From Chthonomonas sp. UBA2017 (GTDB lineage: Bacteria; Armatimonadota; Fimbriimonadia; Fimbriimonadales; Fimbriimonadaceae), in NCBI GenBank assembly GCA_002335425.1, contig DDCB01000030.1:1-64000 (forward strand): a stretch of DNA of 64,000 bases. The letters run 5' to 3'. Shown here piece by piece: positions 52,347-59,765 of the stretch (the first letter of the stretch is position 1; every line of letters starts with the position of its first letter). The translations under genes were made by a program, and so were the position numbers. Below the pieces are notes generated by a model. The model was not told the DNA's origin, searched no databases, and worked only from the letters and a program-made list of their open reading frames with translations.

Positions 52347-53121
52347 GCTGATCGATCGCCTCTTGGAGGGTCGCCGGACGGACGGCGATGAGGGTCATGC
52401 TCCCATATCCTTGGACGAGCAGTTCGGCGGCTCTCCGCTGTCCCTCCCGGGCCCGAAAGAAGAGCCGATCTTTTTCGGCGGCCATCTCCAGGGCAAAAGG
52501 TTCGACGAGCGCACGGACGGTCGACGGGTCCGTTGAGCGGACCTCGAACTCGCATTCGCCAGTTTGGTCGATCAGGTCCTGGGGCGAGCCCGCATAGAGG
52601 AGGCGACCCTCGTCGAGCACGGCCAAAGAGGGCCAAAGTCGAGCTTCATCGAGGTGATTTGTTGTCGCAAGAATGGTTCGGCGGCTCTGGAAGAGCTCGT
52701 CGCGCAAGTCGTCGCGAGTCCAGGGGTCGAGCAGATCGAGGTCGCCGTCGCTGATCAAGACCGGGGCCGCGTCGCGGAGCGGCTCGATCCAGCGACATGC
52801 GGCAAGCTGGGTCCCGGAGAGTCGGTCGAGTCGCTCTCGCCGGGCGTCCCACAACCTCAGGACCGAAAAAATTCGCCCAATTTGTTCAGGGGTGGCTCGA
52901 CCGAGAATTCGCTGGGGCGTCGCTCGCGAAGGTTCGAGCGGCTCTATTTTTTGGGCTCGCGGTGCGGCCAGCGCGATCTCGTCCAGCCATTGGGATTTGC
53001 CCGCACCGGCAGGACCGACAACGGCCCACGCCTCCCCGGGGCGGAGACCCCAGACCCAGGGCTCTCGTCCGGTTCGAAGGCTCCATCGCCGGGGTTCGAT
53101 CAGATCGCTCGGTTCTGACAC
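52258..53121 (-). CDS. Orphan ABC-type ATPase with degraded catalytic motifs
   Basis: 287 residues from a GTG start. Walker A is VVGPAGAGKSQ (about residues 34-44) and the signature motif LSGTQLAACRW; Walker B reads PVLISDGDLDLLDP, so the catalytic glutamate of LLLDEP is Gly, and the switch histidine of TTHDLDEA is Asn (TTNHLDEA). LAVLDEGRLLYAGSPQDLI and a C-terminal regulatory-type region match ABC-2/drug-export ATPases. No permease gene is adjacent. The last 29 codons overlap the 3' end of selB on the other strand by 89 bases. ATP binding is likely, hydrolysis doubtful. Confidence 0.75.
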   Translation of the reverse strand: MSEPSDLIEPRRWSLRTGREPWVWGLRPGEAWAVVGPAGAGKSQWLDEIALAAPRAQKIEPLEPSRATPQRILGRATPEQIGRIFSVLRLWDARRERLDRLSGTQLAACRWIEPLRDAAPVLISDGDLDLLDPWTRDDLRDELFQSRRTILATTNHLDEARLWPSLAVLDEGRLLYAGSPQDLIDQTGECEFEVRSTDPSTVRALVEPFALEMAAEKDRLFFRAREGQRRAAELLVQGYGSMTLIAVRPATLQEAIDQLRRSPSPASLENRLAEASNPEHPSTPKAG

Positions 53122-53127
53122 ACCCCT

Positions 53128-53133
53128 AAGATA
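53128..53133 (-). promoter_or_regulatory. TANNNT box before the ABC-ATPase gene
   Basis: On the minus strand TATCTT, six bases (AGGGGT), then GTG 53121: the same spacing as at the other suspected leaderless starts. Confidence 0.45.
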
Positions 53134-53145
53134 ACCCGAAACAGC

Positions 53146-54525
53146 CTAATCGTCGCCGAGGGTGCCGTTGTTGAAGGCCCAAATGCTGTAATCCGCGTTG
53201 GTGACTTCTCCGTCGCCGTCGATGTCCGACCCGGTTCCGGGCGGAACGAAATTTCCGTTGTCAAAGGCCCAAATGCTGTAATCAGCGTTCGTGACTTCGT
53301 TGTCGCCGTCGATGTCGCCTGTGATGAGGTTGACTTGGCCGAAGTTCCAGTTTGCAACTGGCTGCGCGGGGCTGAGGGGATCGGGCAGGGTCTTTCGGAG
53401 CCACGGGTCCAGCTTGAACGAGACTCGGAAGCCGGTATTGAGCGCGGGGTTGTCGGGGGTGGTTACCGAGAAGGCGCCGGTGACCGGATTCAGGGTCGCA
53501 ATGCCGGTCCCGACTTCAACGTTGGCGGCATTTCGGAACGAGACGGGGAGAGAACTGGGCAAGGGTCCGGAATAAAAGGCAGGAGCAAGCTGGCCGAAAT
53601 TCAGGGTGCCGGTCACGGTCGCGGATTGTTGGACCAAGAATGCGACACAGGCTCCAATCGGATCGCACCGATCATAGCCCAACAGGTAGTTGTAGAGTTC
53701 AGCGGCGACGTAGGTAAAGTCGGCGGGGTTGTCGCTATCCCACTGCGTCGCGCCCGTGTTGCTCGGGTTGGTGCCAATGGAATTCAGACCGGTGTTGATC
53801 GGCGAGCGAGTGGCCCAGTTCATCATCTGGACGTTCGCGGGTTGGGTGAGCGCGACGTCGCTGAAGAACCGGACTTCCACCGCTCCCGCACCATCGGCAG
53901 GCAGGGTCAGATTCAAGCCCGCCGCGAAAAGGTCGACATCGGCCACCCGATAGCTCGTCCCGCCGGTGGGGACGGTCCCGAAGTCGAGGACAATGGAAGT
54001 GCTTGCGCCTGAGTACGGCAGTTGGGTTCCGGAATCGAGGACAAAGAGGTAGTTGTCCGCGATTCGAACCCGAGCCAAAAGCCGCGTGGTCGGATTGGCA
54101 GCTTGATTGACGTAAAACGCCAAAATCGCCCGGCCGACCGGCTTGCCCCAGGTCGAATTCTCGAGCAACTGAAAGTCGTTCGTCATCGTCGGAATGGGGT
54201 AGGTCGGGCCGAAGAAGATTCGTTCGCCCGGTAAGAATCCCGGAGGGGCGAGAGCGTAAAGAGTGTTGCTGATCGTCCCTGGGAAGGTGTTTGGATTCAC
54301 TTCGACGTTGTCGTAGGCGACTCTTGTGACGGGTACATCGGATGACGGCAGGTTCTGGAGGTCAATCCAGGGTCCGAGGAGGTTTCCATTGGCATCGACT
54401 TGGGCCGCCCGGATCGGCTCGATCAGGGAACCAGGGCCGAGCCGCTGAGGAGCGGGCCGCTGGGCAAACGCCATCGCGGCGCTCAAGAACGAGCACCCCA
54501 TCAAGAGACCAATCCGGATTTTCAT
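53146..54525 (-). CDS. Secreted protein with a C-terminal dockerin-like repeat pair
   Basis: 459 residues from ATG 54525, which begins a good signal peptide (MKIRIGLLMGCSFLSAAMAFAQ); ATG 54546 would add seven residues. The central part is beta-rich, contains one CDPIGAC cysteine pair and has no recognised domain. The end carries two calcium-loop repeats, GDIDGDNEVTNADYSIWAF and SDIDGDGEVTNADYSIWAF, in dockerin type I style (DxDxDxxVxxxD). Such tails in Planctomycetota and Armatimonadota proteins occur without cellulosomes and may attach proteins to surface partners. A TACAAT box lies upstream. Confidence 0.75.
   Translation of the reverse strand: MKIRIGLLMGCSFLSAAMAFAQRPAPQRLGPGSLIEPIRAAQVDANGNLLGPWIDLQNLPSSDVPVTRVAYDNVEVNPNTFPGTISNTLYALAPPGFLPGERIFFGPTYPIPTMTNDFQLLENSTWGKPVGRAILAFYVNQAANPTTRLLARVRIADNYLFVLDSGTQLPYSGASTSIVLDFGTVPTGGTSYRVADVDLFAAGLNLTLPADGAGAVEVRFFSDVALTQPANVQMMNWATRSPINTGLNSIGTNPSNTGATQWDSDNPADFTYVAAELYNYLLGYDRCDPIGACVAFLVQQSATVTGTLNFGQLAPAFYSGPLPSSLPVSFRNAANVEVGTGIATLNPVTGAFSVTTPDNPALNTGFRVSFKLDPWLRKTLPDPLSPAQPVANWNFGQVNLITGDIDGDNEVTNADYSIWAFDNGNFVPPGTGSDIDGDGEVTNADYSIWAFNNGTLGDD
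53168..53316 (-). repeat. Tandem dockerin-like coding repeats
   Basis: Two nearly identical 59-base units (53168-53226 and about 53258-53316) encode the paired DxDGDxEVTNADYSIWAF loops. They are separated by about 31 bases encoding an NGNFVPPGTG linker, and the near identity at DNA level points to recent duplication or gene conversion. Confidence 0.8.
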
Positions 54526-54590
54526 ACCTTTCACAGAGGGATTCATCGGCACTGAACGTTCGTCCCGCGCCGAATTCAAATCAGAATCTT

Positions 54591-54596
54591 ATTGTA
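54591..54596 (-). promoter_or_regulatory. Extended -10 promoter of the dockerin-like protein gene
   Basis: Minus-strand TGATACAAT fits an extended -10 (TGnTACAAT), 65 bases before ATG 54525. It lies just after the end of the aminopeptidase gene and gives the secreted-protein gene its own transcript. Confidence 0.5.
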
Positions 54597-54601
54597 TCAC
54601 G

Positions 54602-54636
54602 GAAAATCGCCCGGACCCCCCGGTATCTTCTCGGGC
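54602..54636 (-). terminator. Possible terminator after the aminopeptidase gene
   Basis: On the minus strand GCCCG and CGGGC pair around an inner ACC/GGT helix and are followed by GATTTTCC. The stem is short, so the call is weak. Confidence 0.3.
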
Positions 54637-55704
54637 TTAAAGCTCCATGAGGTTCTTCGGGAAGTGGGTGAGTATCTCAGGTTCGCCCTCGGTGACCACC
54701 ACATCATCTTCGATGCGGAGTCCGCCAAAGTCGTTGATGTAAACGCCTGGTTCGACGGTCCAGACCTGGCCGACTTCGATCGGTTGATCGACGGTCGAGG
54801 TGAGTCGCCCGTAGTCATGGACATCGGCACCGAGTCCGTGGCCGAGCCCGTGCCCGAAGTACTGGGCGAGATCGTCTTGGTCGAGAATTTTGCGGGCAAG
54901 GGCCTCGACGTCGCGGCCGTTGGCCCCGGGCCGCAAGGCATCTACCGCGGCGACTTGGGCTTCCAAAACCCGAGCATAGAGGAGCTTTTGCCGGTCTGAA
55001 GCCGGGCCGATGACGAAGGTCCGAGTGATGTCGCTGTTGTAGCCGTCCAGAGTCGCGCCGAAATCGAGAGTGACAAAGTCGCCCCGTACCAGCTTCTTTT
55101 CGCTGGCTCGTCCGTGCGGTTTGGCGCTGTTCAGTCCGCTGGCGACGATCGGATCGAAGGCGATGCCTGCGCCGGCGCGCCGGAAAAAGAACTCAATCGC
55201 GAGCCCGATGTCGTATTCCGACACGCCCGGTTGGAGCATGCCGACGATGTGCTCCATGCATTGGTCGGCGAGCTGGCATGCGGCCCGGATTTTGGAGAGC
55301 TCTTCGGGGGTCTTGACCATGCGCAAGGGTGGCAAAAGATCAGGTTGAGCGACCCACTCGCAAGAAGTGATTTTGCGGGTCCAAGACTCCCAGGTCTGAT
55401 ACGTCACCGAGGGCTCGAAGCCGAGCTTTTCGACTTTGAGAGCGGCGATCTGCTCGTCCATCAGGTCGATCATCGAGCGTGGACTGGCAAAGGAGATGAC
55501 TTCGAGCCCCGTCACTTCGGCTTGAGCCTGGAGTGTGTAGCGGCTGTCGGTAATGAAGACCCCGCGATCCGCACGGAGCAGCGCGTATCCGTACGATCCG
55601 GTGAATCCGGTGAGCCAAGTCACGTTTTTCGGATCGGTGACCAGAAGGGCATCGACCGGGGCCAGGGCGAGTCGGGATTGAAGTCGTTCGAGCGAAGTGG
55701 ACAT
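54637..55704 (-). CDS. M24-family Xaa-Pro aminopeptidase
   Basis: 355 residues. The N-terminal creatinase-like domain (DALLVTDPKNVTWLTGFTGS) precedes the pita-bread catalytic domain, with metal ligands Asp in FVTLDFGATLDGYNSDITRT, His in GHGLGHGLGADVHD, and Glu in WTVEPGVYI and IEDDVVVTEG. It removes N-terminal residues before proline using two metal ions in the cytoplasm. It is downstream of aroQ by 12 bases with an AGGA ribosome site and probably in the same operon. Confidence 0.94.
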   Translation of the reverse strand: MSTSLERLQSRLALAPVDALLVTDPKNVTWLTGFTGSYGYALLRADRGVFITDSRYTLQAQAEVTGLEVISFASPRSMIDLMDEQIAALKVEKLGFEPSVTYQTWESWTRKITSCEWVAQPDLLPPLRMVKTPEELSKIRAACQLADQCMEHIVGMLQPGVSEYDIGLAIEFFFRRAGAGIAFDPIVASGLNSAKPHGRASEKKLVRGDFVTLDFGATLDGYNSDITRTFVIGPASDRQKLLYARVLEAQVAAVDALRPGANGRDVEALARKILDQDDLAQYFGHGLGHGLGADVHDYGRLTSTVDQPIEVGQVWTVEPGVYINDFGGLRIEDDVVVTEGEPEILTHFPKNLMEL

Positions 55705-55716
55705 TTTTTGTGGTTC

Positions 55717-56169
55717 CTAAAGCGTGGCCTTCCGGAGGTTCAGCATGGCCATCATCGCGAGGATGTAGCCATATCCGCCCATGCCGACGATCTGGCCCAC
55801 CGTCACCGGCGCGATGACTGAATGTCGGCGGAACTCTTCGCGAGCGTGGACGTTGCTGAGGTGGACTTCGATAATCGGAATCCGGACGGCCACAAGGGCA
55901 TCGCGGATCGCGATCGACGTATGGGTGAGCGCCCCTGGGTTGATGATGATGCCATCCGCCCAGCGTCGATTTTCTTGAATTGTGTCGATCAAGACCCCTT
56001 CGTGATTCGATTGGAGGATGCGGGCGTCGCACCCCAGCTTCGGGGCTTCTTCGAGGATCTTGGCGTCGATGTCCTCCAGGGTCGTCTTGCCGTAAACTTC
56101 GGGTTCTCGAAACCCGGTGAGGTTCAGATTCGGTCCATGGAGGATCAGGATTTTTGTGAGGTCGCTCAT
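55717..56169 (-). CDS. aroQ: Type II 3-dehydroquinate dehydratase
   Basis: Dehydrates 3-dehydroquinate to 3-dehydroshikimate, third step of the shikimate pathway. 150 residues, the normal dodecamer subunit. ILHGPNLNLTGFREPEVYG carries the flexible lid with Arg21 and the catalytic Tyr26; NPGALTHTSIAIRDAL contains the catalytic histidine, IEVHLSNVHAREEFR and the C-terminal RHSVIAPVTVGQIVGMG complete the family pattern. The start overlaps the stop of the Trm112-like gene (ATGA). Confidence 0.95.
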   Translation of the reverse strand: MSDLTKILILHGPNLNLTGFREPEVYGKTTLEDIDAKILEEAPKLGCDARILQSNHEGVLIDTIQENRRWADGIIINPGALTHTSIAIRDALVAVRIPIIEVHLSNVHAREEFRRHSVIAPVTVGQIVGMGGYGYILAMMAMLNLRKATL

Positions 56170-56357
56170 GATTTCAGGTGCGCGGGAAGTTGATCCGGGG
56201 GGACCGCTTCGTCCACCAACAGGTTGGGAATGTCGGATTCAATTCGGTAGCCAAAGCCGCATTGAGTGCAGATCAGCCAGTCTTCGCGGGCGACGAGAGG
56301 AGGCCGACTCTCGCAGCGCGGGCAAGCCACCCATTCGAGAAATTCAGACAGCTCCAT
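56166..56357 (-). CDS. Trm112-like / UPF0434 zinc-ribbon protein
   Basis: 63 residues with two CxxC pairs (Cys12/Cys15 in VACPRCE, Cys30/Cys33 in LICTQCGFGY) and the ending GYRIESDIPNLLVDEA, which is the Trm112p-like fold. Bacterial members are small partners or activators, often next to lipid or sugar-modifying enzymes; here it lies between a glycosyltransferase and aroQ, overlapping both. Its partner is not known. Confidence 0.88.
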   Translation of the reverse strand: MELSEFLEWVACPRCESRPPLVAREDWLICTQCGFGYRIESDIPNLLVDEAVPPDQLPAHLKS

Positions 56358-57438
56358 CGGCCCCCAGTTGATATGCGGCCCATGTGGCGGTGGCGGTTTG
56401 GCGCCAACTAAAGTCGGCCAGTCGCGTTCGTCCCGCCTGGGTCATCGCGTCGAGTGTACTCGAATCCGCCAGGAGATTCTCGATCTTCGCGGCCCACGCG
56501 TCCGGTTCCCAAGTCGGGACGATCGCCTCGGAATCTCGGACGATCTCAGGCAATGCACCGCCCGAAGAGGCCAAGACCGGACATCCTTGGGACCAAGCCT
56601 CCAAAGGGACGAGCCCGAACCCTTCGTGCCAACTGGGGATGAGCGTCAAGCTCGCACCTTGATAGAGGGCGGCGAGCTCAGGCCATCGGACGTACCCAGT
56701 GGGCACGACTCGGTCGTGGAGTTCTTCAGGCCCCCACCCCTCCTTCCCGGTTAAGAGCAACCGGTGCGGGAATTCACGCGAAAGCCGGCGAGTCGCCTCG
56801 AGGGCGAGAGCCGTGTTCTTTCGAGGCCACCGGGTGCCGACGCAAAGCAAGTAGGGGTCCTCGTCGATCCCGAGTCGAAGTCGATGGGCGGCGGCTTCGT
56901 CAGGCTCGACCTGGGGCAAGAGCGGATTGAGAGCGTTCGGAGTGACCCAGGTTTTGCCCCGGGCGCGGGGAATCCAGTGCTCGATCTCGGCCTTCGAAGT
57001 CTCGGAGACGGTGAGAACGGCTTGCGCTCGTTGGGCCGAGCGAGGGACGAACTTTTGCAAGAGCAGTCGATCACGGGGCCGAAACCAGTCGGGGCCGATG
57101 AAGAACGAGACGTCATGGATCGTCGTGATTCCACCTCGACGGACGAGCGGGCTCAGGTTGTACTGGGTGTGGACTCGGGTAGCTCCGGCTTTGCGTGCGG
57201 CCAAAGGAAAGGTCACCAGGCTCCAGAATCTTGGGTTTCGGGCGGTTATCTGACGCCACCGAAGGTGCGGCACGTCAGGCAACTGGGCCGGCCGGGGTTG
57301 GTCGGAAAAAAGCAGAAAAGTTGCTGGGAAACTGGCTTCAGCGAGGCCAAGGATCAGCCCCGTCCAGTAGGTGGAATCGCCGGTCGCGGTCCCCCAAGCG
57401 AGCCGAGCGTCAAGCGCGATAAGCGGAGATGTCAACAA
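56344..57438 (-). CDS. Group 1 (GT4-type) glycosyltransferase
   Basis: 364 residues from a TTG start. GT-B fold: N-domain with ITTIHDVSFFIGPDWF, hinge VLTVSETSKAEIEHWIP, C-domain with LLCVGTRWPRKNTALALEA and the nucleotide-sugar motif PSWHEGFGLVPLEAWSQGCP (Ex7E). It resembles mannosyl/rhamnosyl transferases of cell-surface polysaccharides. The end overlaps the Trm112-like start by 14 bases. It may belong functionally with the polysaccharide genes at 58468-62675, though it is transcribed the other way. Confidence 0.9.
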   Translation of the reverse strand: MLTSPLIALDARLAWGTATGDSTYWTGLILGLAEASFPATFLLFSDQPRPAQLPDVPHLRWRQITARNPRFWSLVTFPLAARKAGATRVHTQYNLSPLVRRGGITTIHDVSFFIGPDWFRPRDRLLLQKFVPRSAQRAQAVLTVSETSKAEIEHWIPRARGKTWVTPNALNPLLPQVEPDEAAAHRLRLGIDEDPYLLCVGTRWPRKNTALALEATRRLSREFPHRLLLTGKEGWGPEELHDRVVPTGYVRWPELAALYQGASLTLIPSWHEGFGLVPLEAWSQGCPVLASSGGALPEIVRDSEAIVPTWEPDAWAAKIENLLADSSTLDAMTQAGRTRLADFSWRQTATATWAAYQLGADGAV

Positions 57439-57464
57439 TTTTCCTCGTGGAGGCGTCTAACCCA

Positions 57465-57474
57465 GTGTAGAATC
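57465..57474. promoter_or_regulatory. Overlapping divergent -10 boxes between the glycosyltransferase and the His-rich protein genes
   Basis: Plus strand: TAGAAT at 57469-57474, with AGGTGA and ATG 57500 downstream. Minus strand: TACACT (57470-57465), 26 bases before TTG 57438. The two hexamers share bases 57469-57470. Confidence 0.45.
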
Positions 57475-57499
57475 TATCTCAGATAGGTGAACTCTTGCT

Positions 57500-57910
57500 A
57501 TGGCAACTCGAAAGCAAAAATTCCCAACCGTTCTTGTGGTGACCCTGGTGGTTCTTTTCGGCGGCCTGGGCGCGGTCAATTTGTCTCAGTCGCGGGGCGG
57601 CGGGGACGGACATGACCATGGGCACAGCCACGGAGAGGAGACCGGTCAGATCGAAATGACCGGGACCGCTCCGAGCGAAGCCGAAAAAGACCAAATGAGC
57701 TCGAAGCTCAAAGAGGGGCTGAGCCGGGCGACTTCAGCCGGAAACAAGCCGGTCGAGCGGACTCCTGACCCCGAAGTGGCGGCCAAAACTGCGCCCGGCC
57801 CGACGGATCGCAAGCCGGTGAAGATCGTCGAGGCACCGAAGGATCAGAAGGTCGTGAACTCGGACGGGGGCCAATGGTACACCGACGAGTCTTTCGCCAA
57901 GGATCGCTAA
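57500..57910 (+). CDS. Small membrane-anchored protein with a His/Asp-rich stretch
   Basis: 136 residues: one N-terminal helix (FPTVLVVTLVVLFGGLGAV, about 8-26), then GDGHDHGHSHGEETG, a likely metal-binding stretch (about residues 35-50), and a long charged, Pro/Lys/Glu-rich region ending GGQWYTDESFAKDR. No family recognised. The helix suggests export of the tail; a role in metal binding is only suggested by composition. It converges with the Fic-like gene, 1 base between the stops. Confidence 0.68.
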   Translation: MATRKQKFPTVLVVTLVVLFGGLGAVNLSQSRGGGDGHDHGHSHGEETGQIEMTGTAPSEAEKDQMSSKLKEGLSRATSAGNKPVERTPDPEVAAKTAPGPTDRKPVKIVEAPKDQKVVNSDGGQWYTDESFAKDR

Positions 57911-57911
57911 G

Positions 57912-58397
57912 CTAAGCGAGACGCGCGACGTGGTCCTGCTGTAACAAAGCCTCGATGGTTCGGGGGAACTGCCCCAAAATAGCCGTTAAGATCTCGGCCG
58001 TGGGCGGCTCTCCATGGTGCTCCGCCTCATCGGTTTGGGCCCGAGCGGCCAACTCGGTGGCGGCGACCTCGGGCTGGTCGGCGAGTCCGAGGTACCAGGC
58101 GGCGGCCTCGGCGTCGCTGAGGCGCAAATGAACCTGGTTCAAGGCAAGGAAGCCCAGGAGCGCGACGAATCCGGTGGCTTCGTTGCCTGAGGCGAGCGGT
58201 CGTTTGCGCGAGAAGTGCGCGGCGAGCCGGCCCGCTTGTTCGATGAGCTTCAAGCTGGTCCCATACCCGTACTGGTAGAACGTCGCTTCTTCGAGCCGGG
58301 CGTAGTCGAAGTCCTGCGGCTTCTTGGTCACCTGGGTGTTGATCCAGATGAGGTCTTGCAGGGTCAGGTAGTGCAGTCCAGGGCTCGCCATAATCAA
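57912..58397 (-). CDS. Fic/Doc-fold protein with degraded catalytic motif
   Basis: 161 residues from TTG 58397 (ATG 58391 is the alternative). HYLTLQDLIWINTQVT is the Doc-type start and TFYQYGYGTSLKLIEQAGRLAA the helix pair of the family. The Fic motif HPFxDGNKRTA reads RPLASGNEATGFVALLGFL here: the catalytic histidine and the NKR part are changed, although GN is kept. AMPylation or kinase activity is doubtful. No antitoxin gene is next to it. A TAAAAT box (58411-58406) lies 8 bases before the TTG. Confidence 0.72.
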   Translation of the reverse strand: MIMASPGLHYLTLQDLIWINTQVTKKPQDFDYARLEEATFYQYGYGTSLKLIEQAGRLAAHFSRKRPLASGNEATGFVALLGFLALNQVHLRLSDAEAAAWYLGLADQPEVAATELAARAQTDEAEHHGEPPTAEILTAILGQFPRTIEALLQQDHVARLA

Positions 58398-58405
58398 CCG
58401 TTGCC

Positions 58406-58411
58406 ATTTTA
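58406..58411 (-). promoter_or_regulatory. TANNNT box before the Fic-like gene
   Basis: Minus-strand TAAAAT lies eight bases before TTG 58397 (14 before ATG 58391). The slightly longer spacing makes leaderless use less certain than at the other sites. Confidence 0.35.
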
Positions 58412-58467
58412 CACGGATTCGGGCGAGAATCCGGTCACAAAGTTCGGTTCAATTCGTCTGAACGAGC

Positions 58468-59763
58468 GTGATAGCGCGTGGCCTACGGTGGGTGGCCTGG
58501 TCAATCCTCGCGGCGGCGATTGCTTTCGGGGTCTCGTTTGCCATTCCCGCTCGATTCAACAGCTACGCGACGTTGTACTTTCCGCTGGCCCAGTCGCGGA
58601 GCATTTCGGCTCTGGCAGGATTGGCGGGCGAACCAGCCCCGGGGGGAGCCGTTTCGAACTTCGGGGGGGCGTTGGTCTCGCCAGTCGTGGGCGGGGCGCC
58701 TCAAACGGCGATGGGCATTCTGGAGAGCTACGCATGTCGCGAGAAAGTCGTCGAGCGAGCTGGCTTGGAGTCCACGTGGGGTCTGTCGAAGCCCCAGGCG
58801 GTCGAAAAGCTCGCCGAGCGGACGAGCGTCGGACTCGATCGCCACGGGTTTGTCCGGATTGAAATGAGCCTCGAATCGGCGGCTACGGCTGCCACCATCG
58901 TCTCGGCTTATCTGGAGGTCTTGGCAGAGACCGGGGATCGGCTGTCGCTGAACGTGAGCCAAAAGAACCGGGAGTTCATTGAGCAGAAAGTCGTCGCGGA
59001 GCGGCGGGCGGTCGAGACTCTTGAAAAACAGCTCGTCCAAGATCTGGCCCAGTTGTCAACGGGCGGAATCGAAGGGCTCAGCGAGCTCTACATCCAGACT
59101 CGAGGCAAGCTCGCCGACGCGGAGGTGGGTGCAGCGGCAGCGCGGACTCAGATGCGGGAAGTCGACACCACCTTGCAAAAACTCTACGCCCAGGCTCGGC
59201 GCGATCCGGCGGCCCTCTCGATGATCGAAGATTTGGGCGGGCAGATCAAGTTGCGCCGACTCGCCCTGGAGGACGCCGAAGCCAAGTTCGTCCGAACCAG
59301 TGCCGAAGTCAAGACCCAGAAGGAGACGGTGCAATCGGCCGAGCGTGTGGCTCAATCGCTCGTGGAGAGCAAGGAGAACGCTCGGCAGGCTGGCACCGCC
59401 GCCGAGATCGCCGCTCTCCGGGCCGATTGGAAGCGGCTTGAGACTCAAGCGAGTGGGTATGCCGAGCGGCTGCGCGCCCTGGGCGAGCGGTTGCGCCGCG
59501 AGCCGGAAAAGCAAGTCGCGGTCGAGTCCCTGCAGCGGCAGCTCCAGATGAAGAGCGCGAACTTGGCGAAGCTGGAAGCGGAGTTGCAATTGGCCATGAT
59601 CGCCGAATCGCGAGACCCGTCCCAGTTTGAAGTCGTCGATTCCCCCCGTCCGGCGGATCGCTCCAGCTATCCGCGGCGAATCCTATGGGCGGTGGTGGCT
59701 TGGGTCGGGGCGTTCTTGTTGCAGGCCGGATTCGCGGCGGTCAAGTCCGACCGAGGGGCCTGA
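58468..59763 (+). CDS. Wzz-like polysaccharide chain-length / export membrane protein
   Basis: 431 residues from a GTG start. One transmembrane helix at each end (about 8-27 and 404-424) encloses a long periplasmic region, mainly coiled coil (residues about 160-370 rich in Ala, Glu, Gln and Arg). This is the Wzz/GumC-type topology; a short Pro-rich stretch, DSPRPADRSSYPRR, precedes the last helix, as is usual in the family. No tyrosine-kinase domain is fused. It starts a four-gene set with a glycosyltransferase, an epimerase and a methyltransferase. Confidence 0.83.
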   Translation: MIARGLRWVAWSILAAAIAFGVSFAIPARFNSYATLYFPLAQSRSISALAGLAGEPAPGGAVSNFGGALVSPVVGGAPQTAMGILESYACREKVVERAGLESTWGLSKPQAVEKLAERTSVGLDRHGFVRIEMSLESAATAATIVSAYLEVLAETGDRLSLNVSQKNREFIEQKVVAERRAVETLEKQLVQDLAQLSTGGIEGLSELYIQTRGKLADAEVGAAAARTQMREVDTTLQKLYAQARRDPAALSMIEDLGGQIKLRRLALEDAEAKFVRTSAEVKTQKETVQSAERVAQSLVESKENARQAGTAAEIAALRADWKRLETQASGYAERLRALGERLRREPEKQVAVESLQRQLQMKSANLAKLEAELQLAMIAESRDPSQFEVVDSPRPADRSSYPRRILWAVVAWVGAFLLQAGFAAVKSDRGA

Positions 59764-59765
59764 TC

